A DNA stretch of 64,000 nt, taken from positions 5,369,501-5,433,500 of the forward strand of contig OX359195.1 of the NCBI GenBank assembly GCA_947172415.1, written 5' to 3'. Below, piece by piece: positions 27,801 to 33,205 of the stretch. Each line of letters opens with the position of its first letter. Positions within the stretch are counted from its first letter, which is position 1. Source of the stretch: Chondrosia reniformis. Taxonomy: Eukaryota; Porifera; Demospongiae; Chondrillida; Chondrillidae. The notes beneath the pieces were generated by a model. That model did no database searches, was not told the DNA's origin, and saw nothing but the letters and a program-made list of their open reading frames with translations. The translations under genes were made by a program, and so were the position numbers.

Positions 27801-29470
27801 TATGTAATTATTATTTTACTGCTATACCAACTATAAAACTTGACATTAAGACATAAATGATTTTCACTGTCATCACTTATACATAGAGCAATATAATATA
27901 TACAGTAAGTAGCTTACAGAATTAAAAGTAGACTATACGACATACGTATATTAATTGCATTTTCACGCCTAATATAATGTAGGCCTTATATTTCATACTT
28001 AATTCAATGCACACAACAAGCCAGGGTATCAGTTAGAAACCATAGCAGATTGATGTACATGCTTTGCAATTGAGGGTTCATTTGTATGCCATGTTTGATC
28101 AATGTACGTAAATCACCTTGATCAATATTGTGATTCTATTGTGCTTCACATGACACTCCTAGGATCTGTATAAATTATTTATTATATTAACTTACTGTGT
28201 AAGAAATTAACTGAAAATATATGATATTATATTTTAAATTTAAGTGAATACGGAACTAAGCCCTACGTTCATCCTTATGTTTTATCATGCAAGTAATAAT
28301 AATTTATATATCTAAATATAATTCTCTATTCAGATCAAACAGTGTCAGTTAGACTGGTCAATGCAGATGGTATTCAATCACATGAAGGCAGAGTGGAGAT
28401 CTACTATAACAACACTTGGGGTACAATCTGTGACAATGGATGGGACATTGGAGATGCTCATGTGGTCTGTAGAATGCTTGGATATCCGTTTGCAATGTTT
28501 TCCAGAAAATTTGCATACTACGGAAGAGGAAGTGGTCCAGTTTGGATGTCTGGACTGGATTGTACAGGAAGAGAGAGTAATATTACAGACTGTTACCATA
28601 ATGGATTTACAACTTCATCACACTGTAGTCATGGTTTTGATGCTGGTGTGGTGTGCTCAAGTAAGATATACGTAGTGTTTTAGATAGATCATCCATTTTG
28701 AGCATCTGTACAAGGTATAGAAATGAGTCTTTTGTGGAGGGATGTTTTGGACTGTGGGTCTTCTTCAGCGATCAGGATTGAAATGTCCAACCACTGCAAA
28801 AGTTAAAAGATGACTTATGAAAAATCTAATACACCTCTAGATTCATTAGTATTTACCATTTGTTTACCTACGTACATATGTATATGTACATGTATTATGT
28901 AAATTTTTAGTTTAACACCATATATACATACATAGAAGAAATCTTTACTCTGTAAGGGACATATTATTGATTCAAGTTATAGTATTAGATTAGACATAGC
29001 TAGTATTCATTTTAATCTCGAAAATGTCTTGTTTATATTTATTTATTAGTAATACCTTGCAATTGGAGGGTTAAATTGATCACGATGCTATATATATATA
29101 TATGTGTTTTAGCTAATCATCTCTGAATTTTCTCTGACTATATATTTTATATATATAATGTATATAATTTTGTTGTGAAATATTTTGATCCTGTGGGTCT
29201 TCTTCATGCTGTGAACAGGATTAAATGTTTGACTAATATACCACACTGCACTTCTATGTATAGTTGATCAAAAGTATGAGGTTGATCCTTGTTTAAAATT
29301 TAAGTTTAAATTGTTATACGTAGTTCTAGACCATGTACTCTGTTATTCTTGAAAAGTGTCTTTTTACATACATGCATGCATATGGGCTATACGTATTTAT
29401 AAATATATCTGCTTATATATTATTTCTAGAGACAGACACCAATGAAGAAGATGGAGTGAAAGATCAATAA
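519..29470 (+). CDS. Gene A: secreted 18-domain SRCR protein (20 exons, about 2,132 aa)
   Basis: Exons, in order: 519-840, 7300-7629, 8249-8590, 8911-9237, 9430-9753, 9823-10167, 10994-11329, 12846-13202, 15510-15830, 19856-20182, 20810-21133, 23461-23805, 24094-24420, 24678-25001, 25065-25409, 25588-25917, 26641-27006, 27141-27479, 28334-28660, 29430-29470. They sum to 6,399 bases, giving 2,132 residues and a stop, with GT-AG sites and phase 1 at every junction. Residues 1-20 are a signal peptide and about 33-95 a helical segment. Residues 108-2119 are 18 SRCR domains in the order a-i, a-i. Residues 2120-2132 are an acidic tail. No transmembrane helix is seen. SRCR domains usually bind proteins, glycans or microbial surfaces; recognition, aggregation or matrix function here is inference. 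An exon inside the 6.5 kb first intron cannot be excluded. Confidence 0.88.
841..1470. repeat. Start of gene A intron 1: AT-rich, with two dispersed-repeat fragments
   Basis: Bases 841-1130 are AT-rich and partly shared with 41,126-42,290 in gene B. Bases 1135-1380 match, in reverse, the AAGTAGGAATGGCC... terminal part of the MITE family described at 11,714. Bases 1385-1455 match in reverse a repeat containing CCGTAACATGAAGCC, also seen at 10,945, 29,805 and 59,025. No coding exon is recognised. Confidence 0.55.
2040..2225. repeat. Hairpin inside the left foldback arm
   Basis: GAATAAGCGAGTTGTAGCG and the following bases to about 2110 are repeated inverted at about 2150-2222 (CGCTACAACTCGCTTATTC), leaving a loop of roughly 40 bases. 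The left foldback arm is therefore itself partly palindromic. Confidence 0.7.
2380..3080. repeat. Palindromic element P1 (acagtgcaagttac family)
   Basis: From about 2592 (AAACACATGGCCTTCCAATTAC) to 3076 the sequence folds on a centre near 2835: the left arm begins near CACACCTTAATATAGACTG and the right arm ends near CAGTCTATACTAAGGTGTG. The left side extends outward through ACAGTGCAAGTTAC at about 2394. The right side is cut short. A nearly complete relative is in gene B at 41,205-42,108. Confidence 0.75.
3112..3662. repeat. Palindromic element P2, second member of the same family
   Basis: TTGATACAGATCATCCAAGG at 3112 pairs with CCTTGGATGATCTGTATCAA ending near 3662, with arms of about 260 bases almost throughout. 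A right-hand tail of the family follows (GTAACTTGCACTG near 3760). It differs from P1 by many substitutions, so the two are separate family members and not a recent local copy. Confidence 0.75.
4030..4170 (-). mobile_element. Small hammerhead-like element (4071-4100) between inverted repeats
   Basis: On the minus strand, CTGATGAAGACC, a short loop and GGTTGAAACG form the conserved core of a hammerhead ribozyme: CUGAUGA, stem II, GAAA. The motif lies between GCCTTGTTGA (about 4033) and TCAACAAGGC (about 4154). Such motifs are typical of the ends of Penelope-like elements, so this is probably a short non-autonomous relative. Self-cleavage is not shown by the sequence. Confidence 0.5.
4990..6105. 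mobile_element. MITE-like element with a perfect palindromic end (4,990-5,358)
   Basis: The left part is a near-perfect palindrome centred near 5,180: AAAAACATTCAAAAATGAAG is mirrored by CTTCATTTTTGAATGTTTTT. Each arm carries AGTAGGGATGGC and GCGCCCAAACATAGAAGTG. A body follows (AGTTTTCTTGGCGAAAACTC and on), ending in GGCCATCCCTACTTA and AGAGTACTACCGTACTCT at 6,080-6,105. The same arrangement of palindrome, body and AAGTAGGAATGGCC end recurs at 11,714-12,437. No protein-coding capacity is seen. Confidence 0.6.
6106..6720. repeat. Dispersed-repeat fragments between the two MITE palindromes
   Basis: Two near-identical pieces containing TTCATACGCAACT and TTATACGTCGATA lie at 6,130-6,235. They are followed by a segment with GCGGCCAAGTAGTTTGAG and GAGTTTTTAAACTCGAA. 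Relatives occur near 10,550-10,740, 31,890-31,930 and 58,735-59,000. Bases 6,400-6,690 match parts of the 11,930-12,200 body in the opposite orientation. Confidence 0.5.
6721..7130. mobile_element. Second palindromic MITE end, just upstream of the first SRCR exon
   Basis: AAGTAGGAAAGGCAGTGTTC at about 6,759 is mirrored by GAACACTGCCATTCCTACTT ending near 7,076, with matching arms between (ATCTGCAAAAAGTATCG and its inverse; CACTTCTGTGTTTG and its inverse). The centre is near 6,920. It ends about 170 bases before the exon a acceptor. Confidence 0.65.
7300..7629 (+). CDS. Gene A exon 2: SRCR domain type a, copy 1
   Basis: Residues 108-217. The acceptor is CCAATTGCAG and the donor A|GTGAGT, both phase 1. 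It has the six-Cys SRCR core: [21 protein letters not shown], then NVGC, GEC, STC and VVC. The sequon present in the other type a copies (NNTW) reads DNIW here, so it is lost. YYGGGSG and FFDN match the first type a domain of gene B, while NIKLSGG and DNVGC match the second type a domain of its own gene. Confidence 0.9.
7700..7790. repeat. Intronic hairpin, complete in gene A only
   Basis: TTGAGGGGTTTTGTGGCATA is mirrored by a TGTCACAAAACCCCTCAA arm around GATCAATTAATTGATC. Gene B (43,110-43,145) keeps only the left arm. The rest of this intron (7,790-8,248) is otherwise orthologous to 43,150-43,597. Confidence 0.6.
8249..8590 (+). CDS. Gene A exon 3: SRCR domain type b, copy 1
   Basis: Residues 218-331. 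Acceptor TTGTTCAG, donor G|GTGAGC. It starts S-A-G-N-A-S-D-K and carries the sequons NNTW, SNIS and NSTS. Type b is marked by FHHAVEARS and the Cys pair spacing QCANSTSEW...DCGHD. VEARS and SDQDC are shared with the second type b exon of gene A; gene B has VDARS and SEQDC in both of its copies. Confidence 0.9.
8911..9237 (+). CDS. Gene A exon 4: SRCR domain type c, copy 1 (four Cys)
   Basis: Residues 332-440. Acceptor ACATATATAG, donor G|GTACAG. It begins E-N-P-L-T-Q-N-V-R-L. The usual GTVC is replaced by GAIQ, and no Cys is found between YNC and GVAC. The domain thus keeps VVC, FRC, YNC and VAC only, i.e. C3, C5, C6 and C8 in group-B numbering. C2 and C7, which pair with each other in solved SRCR structures, are both absent. 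GIYGYGPWY replaces the usual FGEGSGPVW. Confidence 0.9.
9430..9753 (+). CDS. Gene A exon 5: SRCR domain type d, copy 1
   Basis: Residues 441-548. Acceptor GAACACACAG, donor G|GTGAGT. This is a canonical six-Cys domain with [21 protein letters not shown] and FGEGSGPVW, and a second sequon at ENVTC. Compared with the other three type d domains it is the outlier, with DAHVVC (others DATVVC) and ARSLAYF (others AKSSASF). The intron after it is only 69 bp. Confidence 0.9.
9823..10167 (+). CDS. Gene A exon 6: SRCR domain type e, copy 1
   Basis: Residues 549-663. Acceptor CGTTTTTAG, donor A|GTAAGG. It begins Y-H-L-S-G-H-S-N-V-T, so the sequon is in the linker, and AGEWGRVC replaces NNTWGTVC. Cys are RVC, VIC, VRC, ASC, HAC and VVC. 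It is identical at nearly every residue to the second type e exon of gene A (A-G-V versus T-G-V near the end). Both differ from gene B at WGIN/WDLN and CRMLGYIG/CSMLGYAG. Confidence 0.9.
10168..10993. repeat. Intron with dispersed-repeat fragments
   Basis: Bases 10,540-10,740 match the CGTTGGGATTTAATATATAT and TTGCGTATGAACTCG segments at 58,785-58,960. Bases 10,930-10,965 match the CCGTAACATGAAGCC repeat. Bases 10,745-10,905 hold nothing I recognise. The matching gene B introns are only about 190 and 180 bp, so this is inserted DNA. Confidence 0.5.
10994..11329 (+). CDS. Gene A exon 7: SRCR domain type f, copy 1
   Basis: Residues 664-775. Acceptor CTTCATGTAG, donor G|GTTAGT. Six Cys: TVC, VIC, VQC, TEC, HNC, IKC. 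The FGEGSG loop is replaced by YHYGFSNSSRSRVQW, with an extra sequon (SNSS). SRSRV and VSIKC are shared with the second gene A copy; both gene B copies have SRV and VAVKC. Extra sequons are present at NNTW and NITE. Confidence 0.9.
11714..12437. mobile_element. MITE-like element, half-palindrome end plus body
   Basis: AAAAACATTTACAAAAATGATG with GAAATAGGAATGGCAGTG starts the element. The left arm runs to ATTCCTACTTG at about 11,911 without its mirror arm. The body (GAAAGTTTTCTTGGCG...) ends with GGCGGCCATG and GGCCATTCCTACTTAGAGAG at 12,395-12,437. It is the clearest full-length relative of the 4,990-6,105 element. Confidence 0.6.
12846..13202 (+). CDS. Gene A exon 8: SRCR domain type g, copy 1 (four Cys)
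   Basis: Residues 776-894. Acceptor ACATATAG, donor A|GTAGGT. The first-Cys position reads GTIN, and the tail CNIYTTNLYGYSDYY has no Cys before GVIC. Only VIC, NC, DC and VIC remain, so C2 and C7 are both missing as in type c. FGRGSG and CLGSE are shared with the second gene A copy; gene B has FGIGSG and CIGSE. Confidence 0.9.
13231..15418 (-). mobile_element. Penelope-like retroelement fossil (RT and GIY-YIG remnants)
   Basis: The element has inverted ends of about 150 bp: TTAATCCAGAGGTATTATTG at 13,231 and its inverse at about 15,399-15,418. Each end carries a hammerhead-like core (13,280-13,309 minus; 15,338-15,364 plus, the latter with one core mismatch). Minus-strand coding remnants include a reverse transcriptase part at 14,762-15,259 (PRVYGLPKIHKHDRPLRPIV, VSFDVVSLFTKV, GAAMGSPLFPV), a linker at 14,109-14,441, and GIY-YIG-region traces at about 13,440-13,720. 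The order RT then GIY-YIG identifies a Penelope-like element. It is broken in several places and 5'-truncated relative to a full element; its age is moderate. Confidence 0.75.
15510..15830 (+). CDS. Gene A exon 9: SRCR domain type h, copy 1
   Basis: Residues 895-1001. Acceptor TTTTGATAG, donor A|GTATGT. Six Cys: SVC, VFC, PQC, AEC, VSC, VGC. NNAWGSVC replaces NNTWGTVC, so the sequon is lost, and YSSEWDIRE has a short insertion after the first Cys. It lacks the YHAD residues present in the other three type h copies. FAIRAW and CTGREAH are shared with the second gene A copy. Confidence 0.9.
16230..17226 (+). pseudogene. Tc1/mariner-family transposase, broken
   Basis: The N-terminal part at 16,230-16,628 has a helix-turn-helix layout typical of Tc1 transposases (KIVGILKEEGKTIPKKTAW; LLGWTFHGS). 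The catalytic part continues with a WTDE motif followed by an in-frame TGA at 16,686-16,688, then 16,843-17,226 with HRFQQDNAPCHK and LDLNPIKNLWHELK. In active relatives the last motif reads NPIEN, so the third catalytic acid is Lys here. Further stops lie between 16,780 and 16,845. It looks inactive. No terminal repeats were located. Confidence 0.75.
17453..18520 (-). pseudogene. Decayed gene with acidic repeats and a BEN-like C-terminus
   Basis: Read on the minus strand. It starts at 18,520 (MSKIRRLKGAQGDLSIGES) and passes through four copies of a ten-residue acidic repeat (ANTEDMDQED type). A heptad-like segment follows (FKSLKRTVDDFKESVSTLH), and it ends at 17,453 with AELVKVVLNYSDTEMATSTL and LDPLKLKYIESL. 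That last part resembles the C-terminal half of a BEN domain, a DNA/protein-binding fold. The three segments lie in different frames, and there is a stop near 17,758, so it is a pseudogene or has introns I cannot place. The BEN call is by eye and only moderate. Confidence 0.4.
18112..18232. repeat. 30-bp coding minisatellite
   Basis: GGCATCTTCTTGATCCATGT, CTTCAGTATT and variants repeat about four times. They encode the acidic decapeptide of the minus-strand BEN-like remnant. The copies differ by a few bases. Confidence 0.75.
18521..19080. other. Region of higher GC with no recognised gene
   Basis: An open stretch of 198 codons lies on the plus strand (18,404-19,000), but it overlaps the minus-strand remnant and resembles no family I know. 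The piece 18,780-18,990 is GC- and CpG-richer than its surroundings (CGAACGCTCCCTCCGCGAAG), which could be a promoter for the minus-strand remnant. That is a guess. Confidence 0.25.
19340..19800. mobile_element. MITE fragment with a second MITE inserted (19,517-19,764)
   Basis: The outer element has the family arms (CATGCAGAAGTGACATAC, GATGCACCCAAACATA, then ATAGAAGTGATATGT). It is interrupted by a 248-bp element whose ends are GTGAGCGCCGCCAGTAGAAA and its inverse TTTCTACTGGCGGCGCTCAC. Short AT repeats (ATAT) flank the insertion. The inner element is the younger. Its centre is AT-rich and non-coding. Confidence 0.65.
19856..20182 (+). CDS. Gene A exon 10: SRCR domain type i, copy 1
   Basis: Residues 1002-1110, end of the first nine-domain block. 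Acceptor TCTAATCAG, donor A|GTATGT. Six Cys. NNNWGTVCHSGW has lost the NNT sequon, as has the first type i domain of gene B (NNNWGTVCHNGW). DIRDAH and AFFG also match that gene B copy and not the second copy of its own gene, so this domain follows positional orthology. Confidence 0.9.
20183..20809. other. Intron; degenerate hammerhead-like motif only
   Basis: Mostly AT-rich intron. At 20,611-20,650 the minus strand reads CTGATGAAGGCCCACAGG followed by TTTAAAAA. This resembles the hammerhead core but lacks GAAA. Nothing else recognised. Confidence 0.4.
20810..21133 (+). CDS. Gene A exon 11: SRCR domain type a, copy 2
   Basis: Residues 1111-1218. Acceptor TATAATTGTAG, donor A|GTGAGT. It is two codons shorter at its start than the other type a exons (T-N-L-N-I-K against N-M-Y-T-L-N-I-K). 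IYFNNTW and YYGEGSG match the second type a exon of gene B, while NIKLSGG and DNVGC match the first type a exon of its own gene. WHIND replaces WDIND, so one acidic residue of the conserved WDxxDA motif is lost. VVLC replaces VVC at the last Cys. Confidence 0.9.
21395..21725. other. Intronic segment rich in GGTAC and ACTACCT words
   Basis: GGTACTACCTTAGGTACTAC and similar words repeat at 21,418-21,480, and CTACCTAGTTCCTACCTAGT lies at 21,689-21,715. This may be the ends of a small unrecognised element. There is no counterpart in the gene B intron. Confidence 0.3.
21747..23239. mobile_element. Penelope-like fossil arranged head-to-head (inverted GIY-YIG copies)
   Basis: Arms of nearly 600 bp (21,747-22,345 and 22,650-23,239) are mirror images. 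Each ends in GTTGCTGTTGCTCAATAAAC or its inverse and holds a hammerhead-like core (21,789-21,818 minus; 23,169-23,196 plus). Both arms encode a GIY-YIG region with CECGDNYIGETSKTFNERLK and LKEHKRAVRR: on the minus strand within 21,942-22,424 and on the plus strand within 22,516-23,172. The central 300 bp belong to the plus-strand copy. Both copies are 5'-truncated. The arms are very alike, so it is young or recently converted. Confidence 0.75.
23254..23440. repeat. Terminal fragment of the foldback family seen at 1,471
   Basis: CAATACTAAGGTAATC, then a TAAATAAATAAATAAT tract, CATATGGCTCCAAGAAAGGA, and a CTCCGTTTGG end. This matches the outer 190 bp of the foldback element left arm at 1,465-1,650. 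It ends about 20 bp before the exon b acceptor. Confidence 0.7.
23461..23805 (+). CDS. Gene A exon 12: SRCR domain type b, copy 2
   Basis: Residues 1219-1333. The acceptor is ATCTTTTCAG; a second in-frame acceptor 12 bases on (ATTCTACAG, exon from 23,473) matches the one used in gene B, so four residues may be optional. Donor G|GTGAGC. FHHAVEARS and SDQDC match the first gene A copy. NNTW, SNIS and NSTS sequons are kept; GNESN replaces GSESN. Confidence 0.88.
24094..24420 (+). CDS. Gene A exon 13: SRCR domain type c, copy 2 (four Cys)
   Basis: Residues 1334-1442. Acceptor CACATATATAG, donor G|GTACAA. GAIY stands at the first Cys position, and there is no Cys between YNC and GVAC. ALYARR and YSVAYY match the first gene A copy; gene B has YTRR and YTVA. 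R-T-D-T near the end is Q-T-Y-T here. Confidence 0.9.
24678..25001 (+). CDS. Gene A exon 14: SRCR domain type d, copy 2 (seven Cys)
   Basis: Residues 1443-1550. Acceptor GAACACACAG, donor C|GTGAGT. The last exon base is C where the other three type d exons have G, making the junction codon CAT (His) instead of GAT (Asp). SHCGVGVSNC has an extra Cys where the other three copies have SHRGVGVSSC, a CGT to TGT change of CpG-decay type, so one Cys is probably unpaired. Confidence 0.9.
25065..25409 (+). CDS. Gene A exon 15: SRCR domain type e, copy 2
   Basis: Residues 1551-1665. Acceptor CGTTTTTAG, donor A|GTAGGT. The protein is almost identical to exon 6 of this gene. The preceding 63-bp intron is also close to the 69-bp intron before exon 6 and clearly different from the gene B ones. 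Confidence 0.9.
25588..25917 (+). CDS. Gene A exon 16: SRCR domain type f, copy 2
   Basis: Residues 1666-1775. Acceptor AATATGTAG, donor G|GTTAGT. It is two codons shorter at its start than exon 7 (T-P-I-K-V against T-I-P-L-E-I-K-V). DLAKG, TVCLSG, LYSVE and IHNGWHEH are private changes. SRSRV and VSIKC are shared with exon 7. Confidence 0.9.
25918..26640 (-). pseudogene. Intron with an unrecognised decayed minus-strand open segment
   Basis: On the minus strand an open segment runs from 26,540 to 26,232 (EIMKKIDRGEELTDEEIDLN near its end). The same frame continues past one stop to about 26,020 (VEVERKVTKVTRIEKYDSN). I do not recognise the family. The gene B intron at this place is only 102 bp, so the segment was inserted, perhaps as a processed copy. 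Function unknown. Confidence 0.3.
26641..27006 (+). CDS. Gene A exon 17: SRCR domain type g, copy 2 (four Cys)
   Basis: Residues 1776-1897, the longest SRCR exon. Acceptor TTTTATGTAG, donor A|GTACGT. GTINNQYW stands at the first Cys position, and CNIYTYTPNLYGYSGYN runs to GVIC without a Cys. It has two more residues in the C6-C8 loop than the other type g copies. FGRGSG and CLGSE are shared with exon 8. Confidence 0.9.
27141..27479 (+). CDS. Gene A exon 18: SRCR domain type h, copy 2
   Basis: Residues 1898-2010. Acceptor TTTTGATAG, donor A|GTAAGT. SQSNDSEGR has two added residues, and GWGSGASC two more. CESKCG would follow if the intron were retained. FAIRAW and CTGREAH match exon 9, while SSSQYHADVG matches both gene B copies. 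Confidence 0.9.
27480..28333. other. Intron conserved by position with gene B
   Basis: Blocks such as GTCACAAGGGAGGACTTATA, ACATTAAGACATAA and CACACAACAAGCCAG recur in order at 53,690-54,030. This intron is therefore orthologous between genes, unlike the introns inside exons b to h, which match within each gene. No element or RNA gene recognised. Confidence 0.6.
28334..28660 (+). CDS. Gene A exon 19: SRCR domain type i, copy 2
   Basis: Residues 2011-2119, the last SRCR domain. Acceptor TCTATTCAG, donor A|GTAAGA. NNTWGTIC, DIGDAH and YYGRGSG are shared with the last SRCR domain of gene B and not with exon 10, so the end of the array follows positional orthology. MFSRKFAYY is a private change. 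Confidence 0.9.
28661..29429. other. Last intron of gene A; decayed hammerhead-like motifs
   Basis: At 28,747-28,785 and 29,178-29,215 the minus strand has CTGAAGAAGACCCACAG-like words without an intact GAAA. The first is also present in gene B (54,699-54,738). The rest is AT-rich and shared with gene B. Confidence 0.4.
29430..29470 (+). CDS. Gene A exon 20: acidic C-terminal tail and stop
   Basis: The acceptor is TATTTCTAG. Joined in phase 1 it reads KTDTNEEDGVKDQ and then TAA. A counterpart at 55,058 in gene B (KGEANEEDGVKNQ) supports it as coding. No membrane anchor, GPI signal or ER-retention motif is seen, consistent with secretion. Confidence 0.7.
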
Positions 29471-30860
29471 TACATTAGCCAATGGCATATATACCTTACT
29501 TAGTCTTACAAACCTGTAGTTGCTGTATTATAATAATAGTTATGCTGTTTTCCTGAACCATTAGCAAAGTATATAGTAAAAATCTGACTCTATATACATA
29601 GATTACAGATTCATTAGTACTACCATTTTGTTTACCTGTTGTATATTACATGGTTTAGTATGTCATTGAGATTAGATACTGTGTTCACTTATTGTGACAA
29701 TTATAATGTAATATAAAGCAAGCCATTAACCTGCAGTTGGCTATATGCATGTACGTTTCGTATTCAGCATACTAGTGCATGTAAAGTAAATCTTGGGTAT
29801 ATCTTTCCGTAACATGAAGCCATACAACGTAATGGGCAAATGAAAACAAAGTAAGGGGCTGAATAGGCAGCCCCTAAAAAATCCATTTTCTTCTTATGAT
29901 GCATGCCGTACTACACACAACTACGTAATACGTATATATAGATAGTACCAAGAAAAATGGCACATTGTATAGCAGCTGTATATATATAGCTCGGCTTGCT
30001 GTACAAGAACAAGAACCCGTGTATATAAATATAGAAAGCATGACACGATGATTCAATATGTAAGCAGAGTCAAACTGAGAAGCCATGCCCCCACTTTCAT
30101 ATTATCCTAAATATCCACTGTGGGAATCAATTGAATATACATCACAAATTGACACATACCTGCAAGGTATGACAAATTAAATGGGTTAAATTTAGGGATT
30201 ACATAATTTACCTTCTGTTGAGCTGGTAAATGTGCAGGTAAAGTACATATTAATCAATCAGGTACATCATATCAGTTTATATTTTTATTCAATAAGACAT
30301 CCAAAAAGAATGCGAATTGGGCACAGGACTGCTTCTGTGTATTTATCACCAGCTATCACCACTTGCAAGGCTACCAGTCCACACTACCCAGATGCACAGC
30401 CTATATAGTCGACTGGGAGTAGGCCTTTGCCAGTGCTACCAGTCCACACTACCCAGCCAGCATCAATACAGTAATACTAGTTGAAATGTAGAAATAGTTA
30501 GGATTATTGTTCACTGTTGTTGTTAATAGAATCAAAGTAATTTTAGTATTCTTTTTCTGTGAAATTACCAGCAATAGTGTTGTTGTACCAGAAAGTCATT
30601 TTTTAAATGTATATGGTGTTAATTAAATGGTTAATGCATGGGTAATATAGCTAATAAACATATTATATTTTTGAAAGACCACACTTCAATGTATTTCACA
30701 GAGAGTGAGAGTAAGGGTGAAATCTCGGACACATCAATATGATTAATTAGTTCATTGTCTGGTAAGAGTGTTGCATGATTAAAGAGGGAGTACTAGTATC
30801 TTGGCCTTAAGCATCATTGATCAGAGTTTCTACCTAAATACCGTATATGTCTGTATAGAA
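29471..30860. repeat. 3' flank of gene A with direct repeat R1 (29,805-30,845)
   Basis: From ACATGAAGCCATACAACGTA (29,810) to TTTCTACCTAAATA (30,840) the sequence is repeated in the same orientation at about 32,213-33,205, with many small differences. Within it, CAATAAGACATCCAAAAAG and CTACCAGTCCACACTACCC are landmarks. No gene recognised. Polyadenylation signals near the gene end are not clear. Confidence 0.6.
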
Positions 30861-30965
30861 GCCGGGCTAAAATAGAGGCTTTGGCTCGAATCGAGGCCAA
30901 TTCTTTAATAGAGGCAGGGTCTCGAATAGTGGCCGGGTTCGCCGGATCGATACACAAGGCCTCTC
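30850..30965. repeat. Short tandem-like block of AATAGAGGC words
   Basis: AATAGAGGC or a near variant (ATAGAAGCC, AATCGAGGCC, AATAGTGGCC) occurs about five times in 110 bp, separated by CCGGGCT and CTCGAAT words. It looks like an array of a simple GC-richer unit. Its function is unknown. Confidence 0.5.
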
Positions 30966-30979
30966 GATCAACACGGTTT

Positions 30980-31760
30980 GTTAACAGTTGTTTATTATAT
31001 CATCACACTGCTGCTGCTTGAGGGGGTGAGTGAGGAGTGGTGGTATTTAAAACTAATCGATGTATTAAATTAAATAAGCGACTTATGCATGGTATGCATG
31101 GTATGCATAAATGTATGTAGTAGATGAGGTCAGTAACTTACTTGTTAGGGTAGCTAGGATATCGTGAATATAGTTTGTTTTTGTAAGCTTGTTAATAGGT
31201 GGAAGTGAGACATGATTTTGGTACTTCCATTGAATAACTTACATCTAATGTCACAGAAAATATGACAAATGGGTCAAGACCCAGCCCATTTCCAGTGGGA
31301 GGGACAATCTTAACCAATTAATTGGTGGACATATATGCACGTCATGTTAAACCTCTAGTGTATATTTTAGTGGTTTAACATGACCGCTATAAAAGGGGAT
31401 CATCTTTACATTCTATAAAGACAATTAAGACAGTAAAGATCACTTAATTACGTAATTACATACTGAATAGTCATCATGAATATATGGGTATATATAGCAA
31501 ATAAACATTAATTTTAAGCATGCACTATAGCCTTGTTCTGATTTGAATATCAAAATTTTATTGGTTCATCTGATAAGTGGTTGCAACAATATAAATAAAG
31601 TCGGCAGTAAAAAGAGGGGACAAGAACAATGGGATAGCAGTCCATGCATGGAGTTCCCTACATGGTCAACTAGGAAGTAGAAAGACACCTTTGGAGGAGG
31701 AAGACCCTACATTGCACCACCACACCAATAACCTATTTTTAGGAACATTTTGCAATAACT
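30980..31760. repeat. Block shared with 57,455-58,530
   Basis: CACTGCTGCTGCTTGAGGGG, CCAGTGGGAGGGAC and TTATTGGTTCATCTGATAAG occur in the same order in both. The end (31,620-31,710, AGCAGTCCATGCATGG) matches the Penelope-like 3' coding remnant at 58,434, so part of this block is an old Penelope-like fragment. Confidence 0.6.
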
Positions 31761-31835
31761 CAATGACATCACATGACATCACAGTTTTCTCCACCTATCA
31801 ATTTTCTCTTGATTACTTCTGTAACTCAACTGTAT

Positions 31836-31875
31836 TATTCAGCTGATGAAGGTCTACGTACCGAAATGTCCTGAA
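31836..31875 (+). ncRNA. Hammerhead-like motif
   Basis: CTGATGAAGGTCTACGTACC followed by GAAATGTCC fits the hammerhead core, with a stem II of GGTC/(G)TACC type. It precedes a CpG-rich piece (31,880-32,200). Probably the end of a Penelope-like fragment. Confidence 0.45.
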
Positions 31876-31879
31876 ACAA

Positions 31880-32205
31880 GTATTTCGAGTTTAAAAAACT
31901 CGTGCCCCCCGTCAAAACTCGAACTACTTGGCTGGTTCTTAGATATCCGGTTAACCGATTCCCGTCGTCGCTATACTCCGTCGTTTCTGGACGAAATGCA
32001 ATCTAACTCTCACGGATTATGGAGTATCACTTGGGAAGTGACCTGAAGTATTTCATTTACGAAAATTCACCGCTGCGGAGAAGAGCGTCCAGTCTCAAAT
32101 TCCCTCAGTAAGACGCCATGTTTTATCGTAAAGACGCCATTGTTTTATCGTTGGTGTGCGTGGGAGACGCCGGCGTACAAAGGCGGGCTTCGATGCTAGT
32201 ACCTA
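31880..32205. other. CpG-rich block in AT-rich surroundings
   Basis: Words such as CCCGTCGTCGCTATACTCCG and GAGACGCCGGCGTACAAAGG stand out against the AT-rich flank. GACGCCAT appears twice at 32,110-32,140. No open frame or RNA fold recognised. It may be a young element or an unmethylated island. Confidence 0.35.
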
Positions 32206-32208
32206 CAT

Positions 32209-33205
32209 CTTTAAGCCATACAACGTAATCGGCAAATGAAAACAATACAAGGGGCTGCGCAGGCAGCCCCTAAAAGACCATTTTTTCTTACGATGCGCGC
32301 CGGACTACACACAACTACGTAATACGTATAATAGATAGAAACAAGAAAAATGGCGCATTGTATAGCAGGTATAGCTCGGCTTAGCTGTACAAGAACAAGA
32401 GTCCGTTTAAATATGACACGATGATTCAATAGGTAAGCAAAGTCAGACTGAGAAGCCACGCCCCCACTTTTCCATTATCTAAATCTCCACTGTGGGGATC
32501 AATGATTAAAATGTGTCATTTCTTGAATATATATCACAAATTGACACATATCTGCAAGGTATGAAAGCCCTGACAAACTAAATGAGCTGAATTTAGGGAT
32601 TGTATAATTTACCTTCTGTTGAGTAGGTAAATGTGTAGATAATCAAGTACATTGTATCAGTCTGTATTTTTATTCAATAAGACATCCAAAAAGGATACCA
32701 ACCAACCAGTTATGGTTGCAGGGCTGTATCTGTGTATTTATAAGCCATCACCACTTGCAAGGCTACCAGGCTGACCAGTGCTACCAGACCACACTACCCG
32801 TAATACTAGTTGAAATGCAGAAATAGTTAGGATTATTGTTCACTGTCGCTAATAGAATCAAAGTCATTTTAGTTTTCTTTTTCTGTGTAAGTACTAGCAG
32901 TAGTGCTGTTGTACCAGATATGATTTTTCAAATGCATATGGTGTTAACTAAATGGATAATTACATGGTTTCAAATGAATATGGTGTTAACTAAATGGATA
33001 ATTGCATGGGTAACTATAGCAAATAAACATATTATATTTTTGAAAGACCACACTTCAATGTAATTCAATCAATTTACAGAGAGTGAAAATAGGGGTGAAA
33101 TCTCGATACTTAAGACCAAGATACTCTCTCTTTTAATCATGCAACACTCTTGCAGACAATGAACTAATTAATTGTCCATCGATCAGAGTTTCTACCTAAA
33201 TAGAT
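32209..33205. repeat. Direct repeat R2 (second copy of R1)
   Basis: This starts AAGCCATACAACGTAATCGG and ends TTTCTACCTAAATAG. It matches 29,810-30,845 in order and orientation. Near 32,930-33,005 it holds a local duplication of an AATGGTGTTAACTAAATGGA-like unit. Confidence 0.6.
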
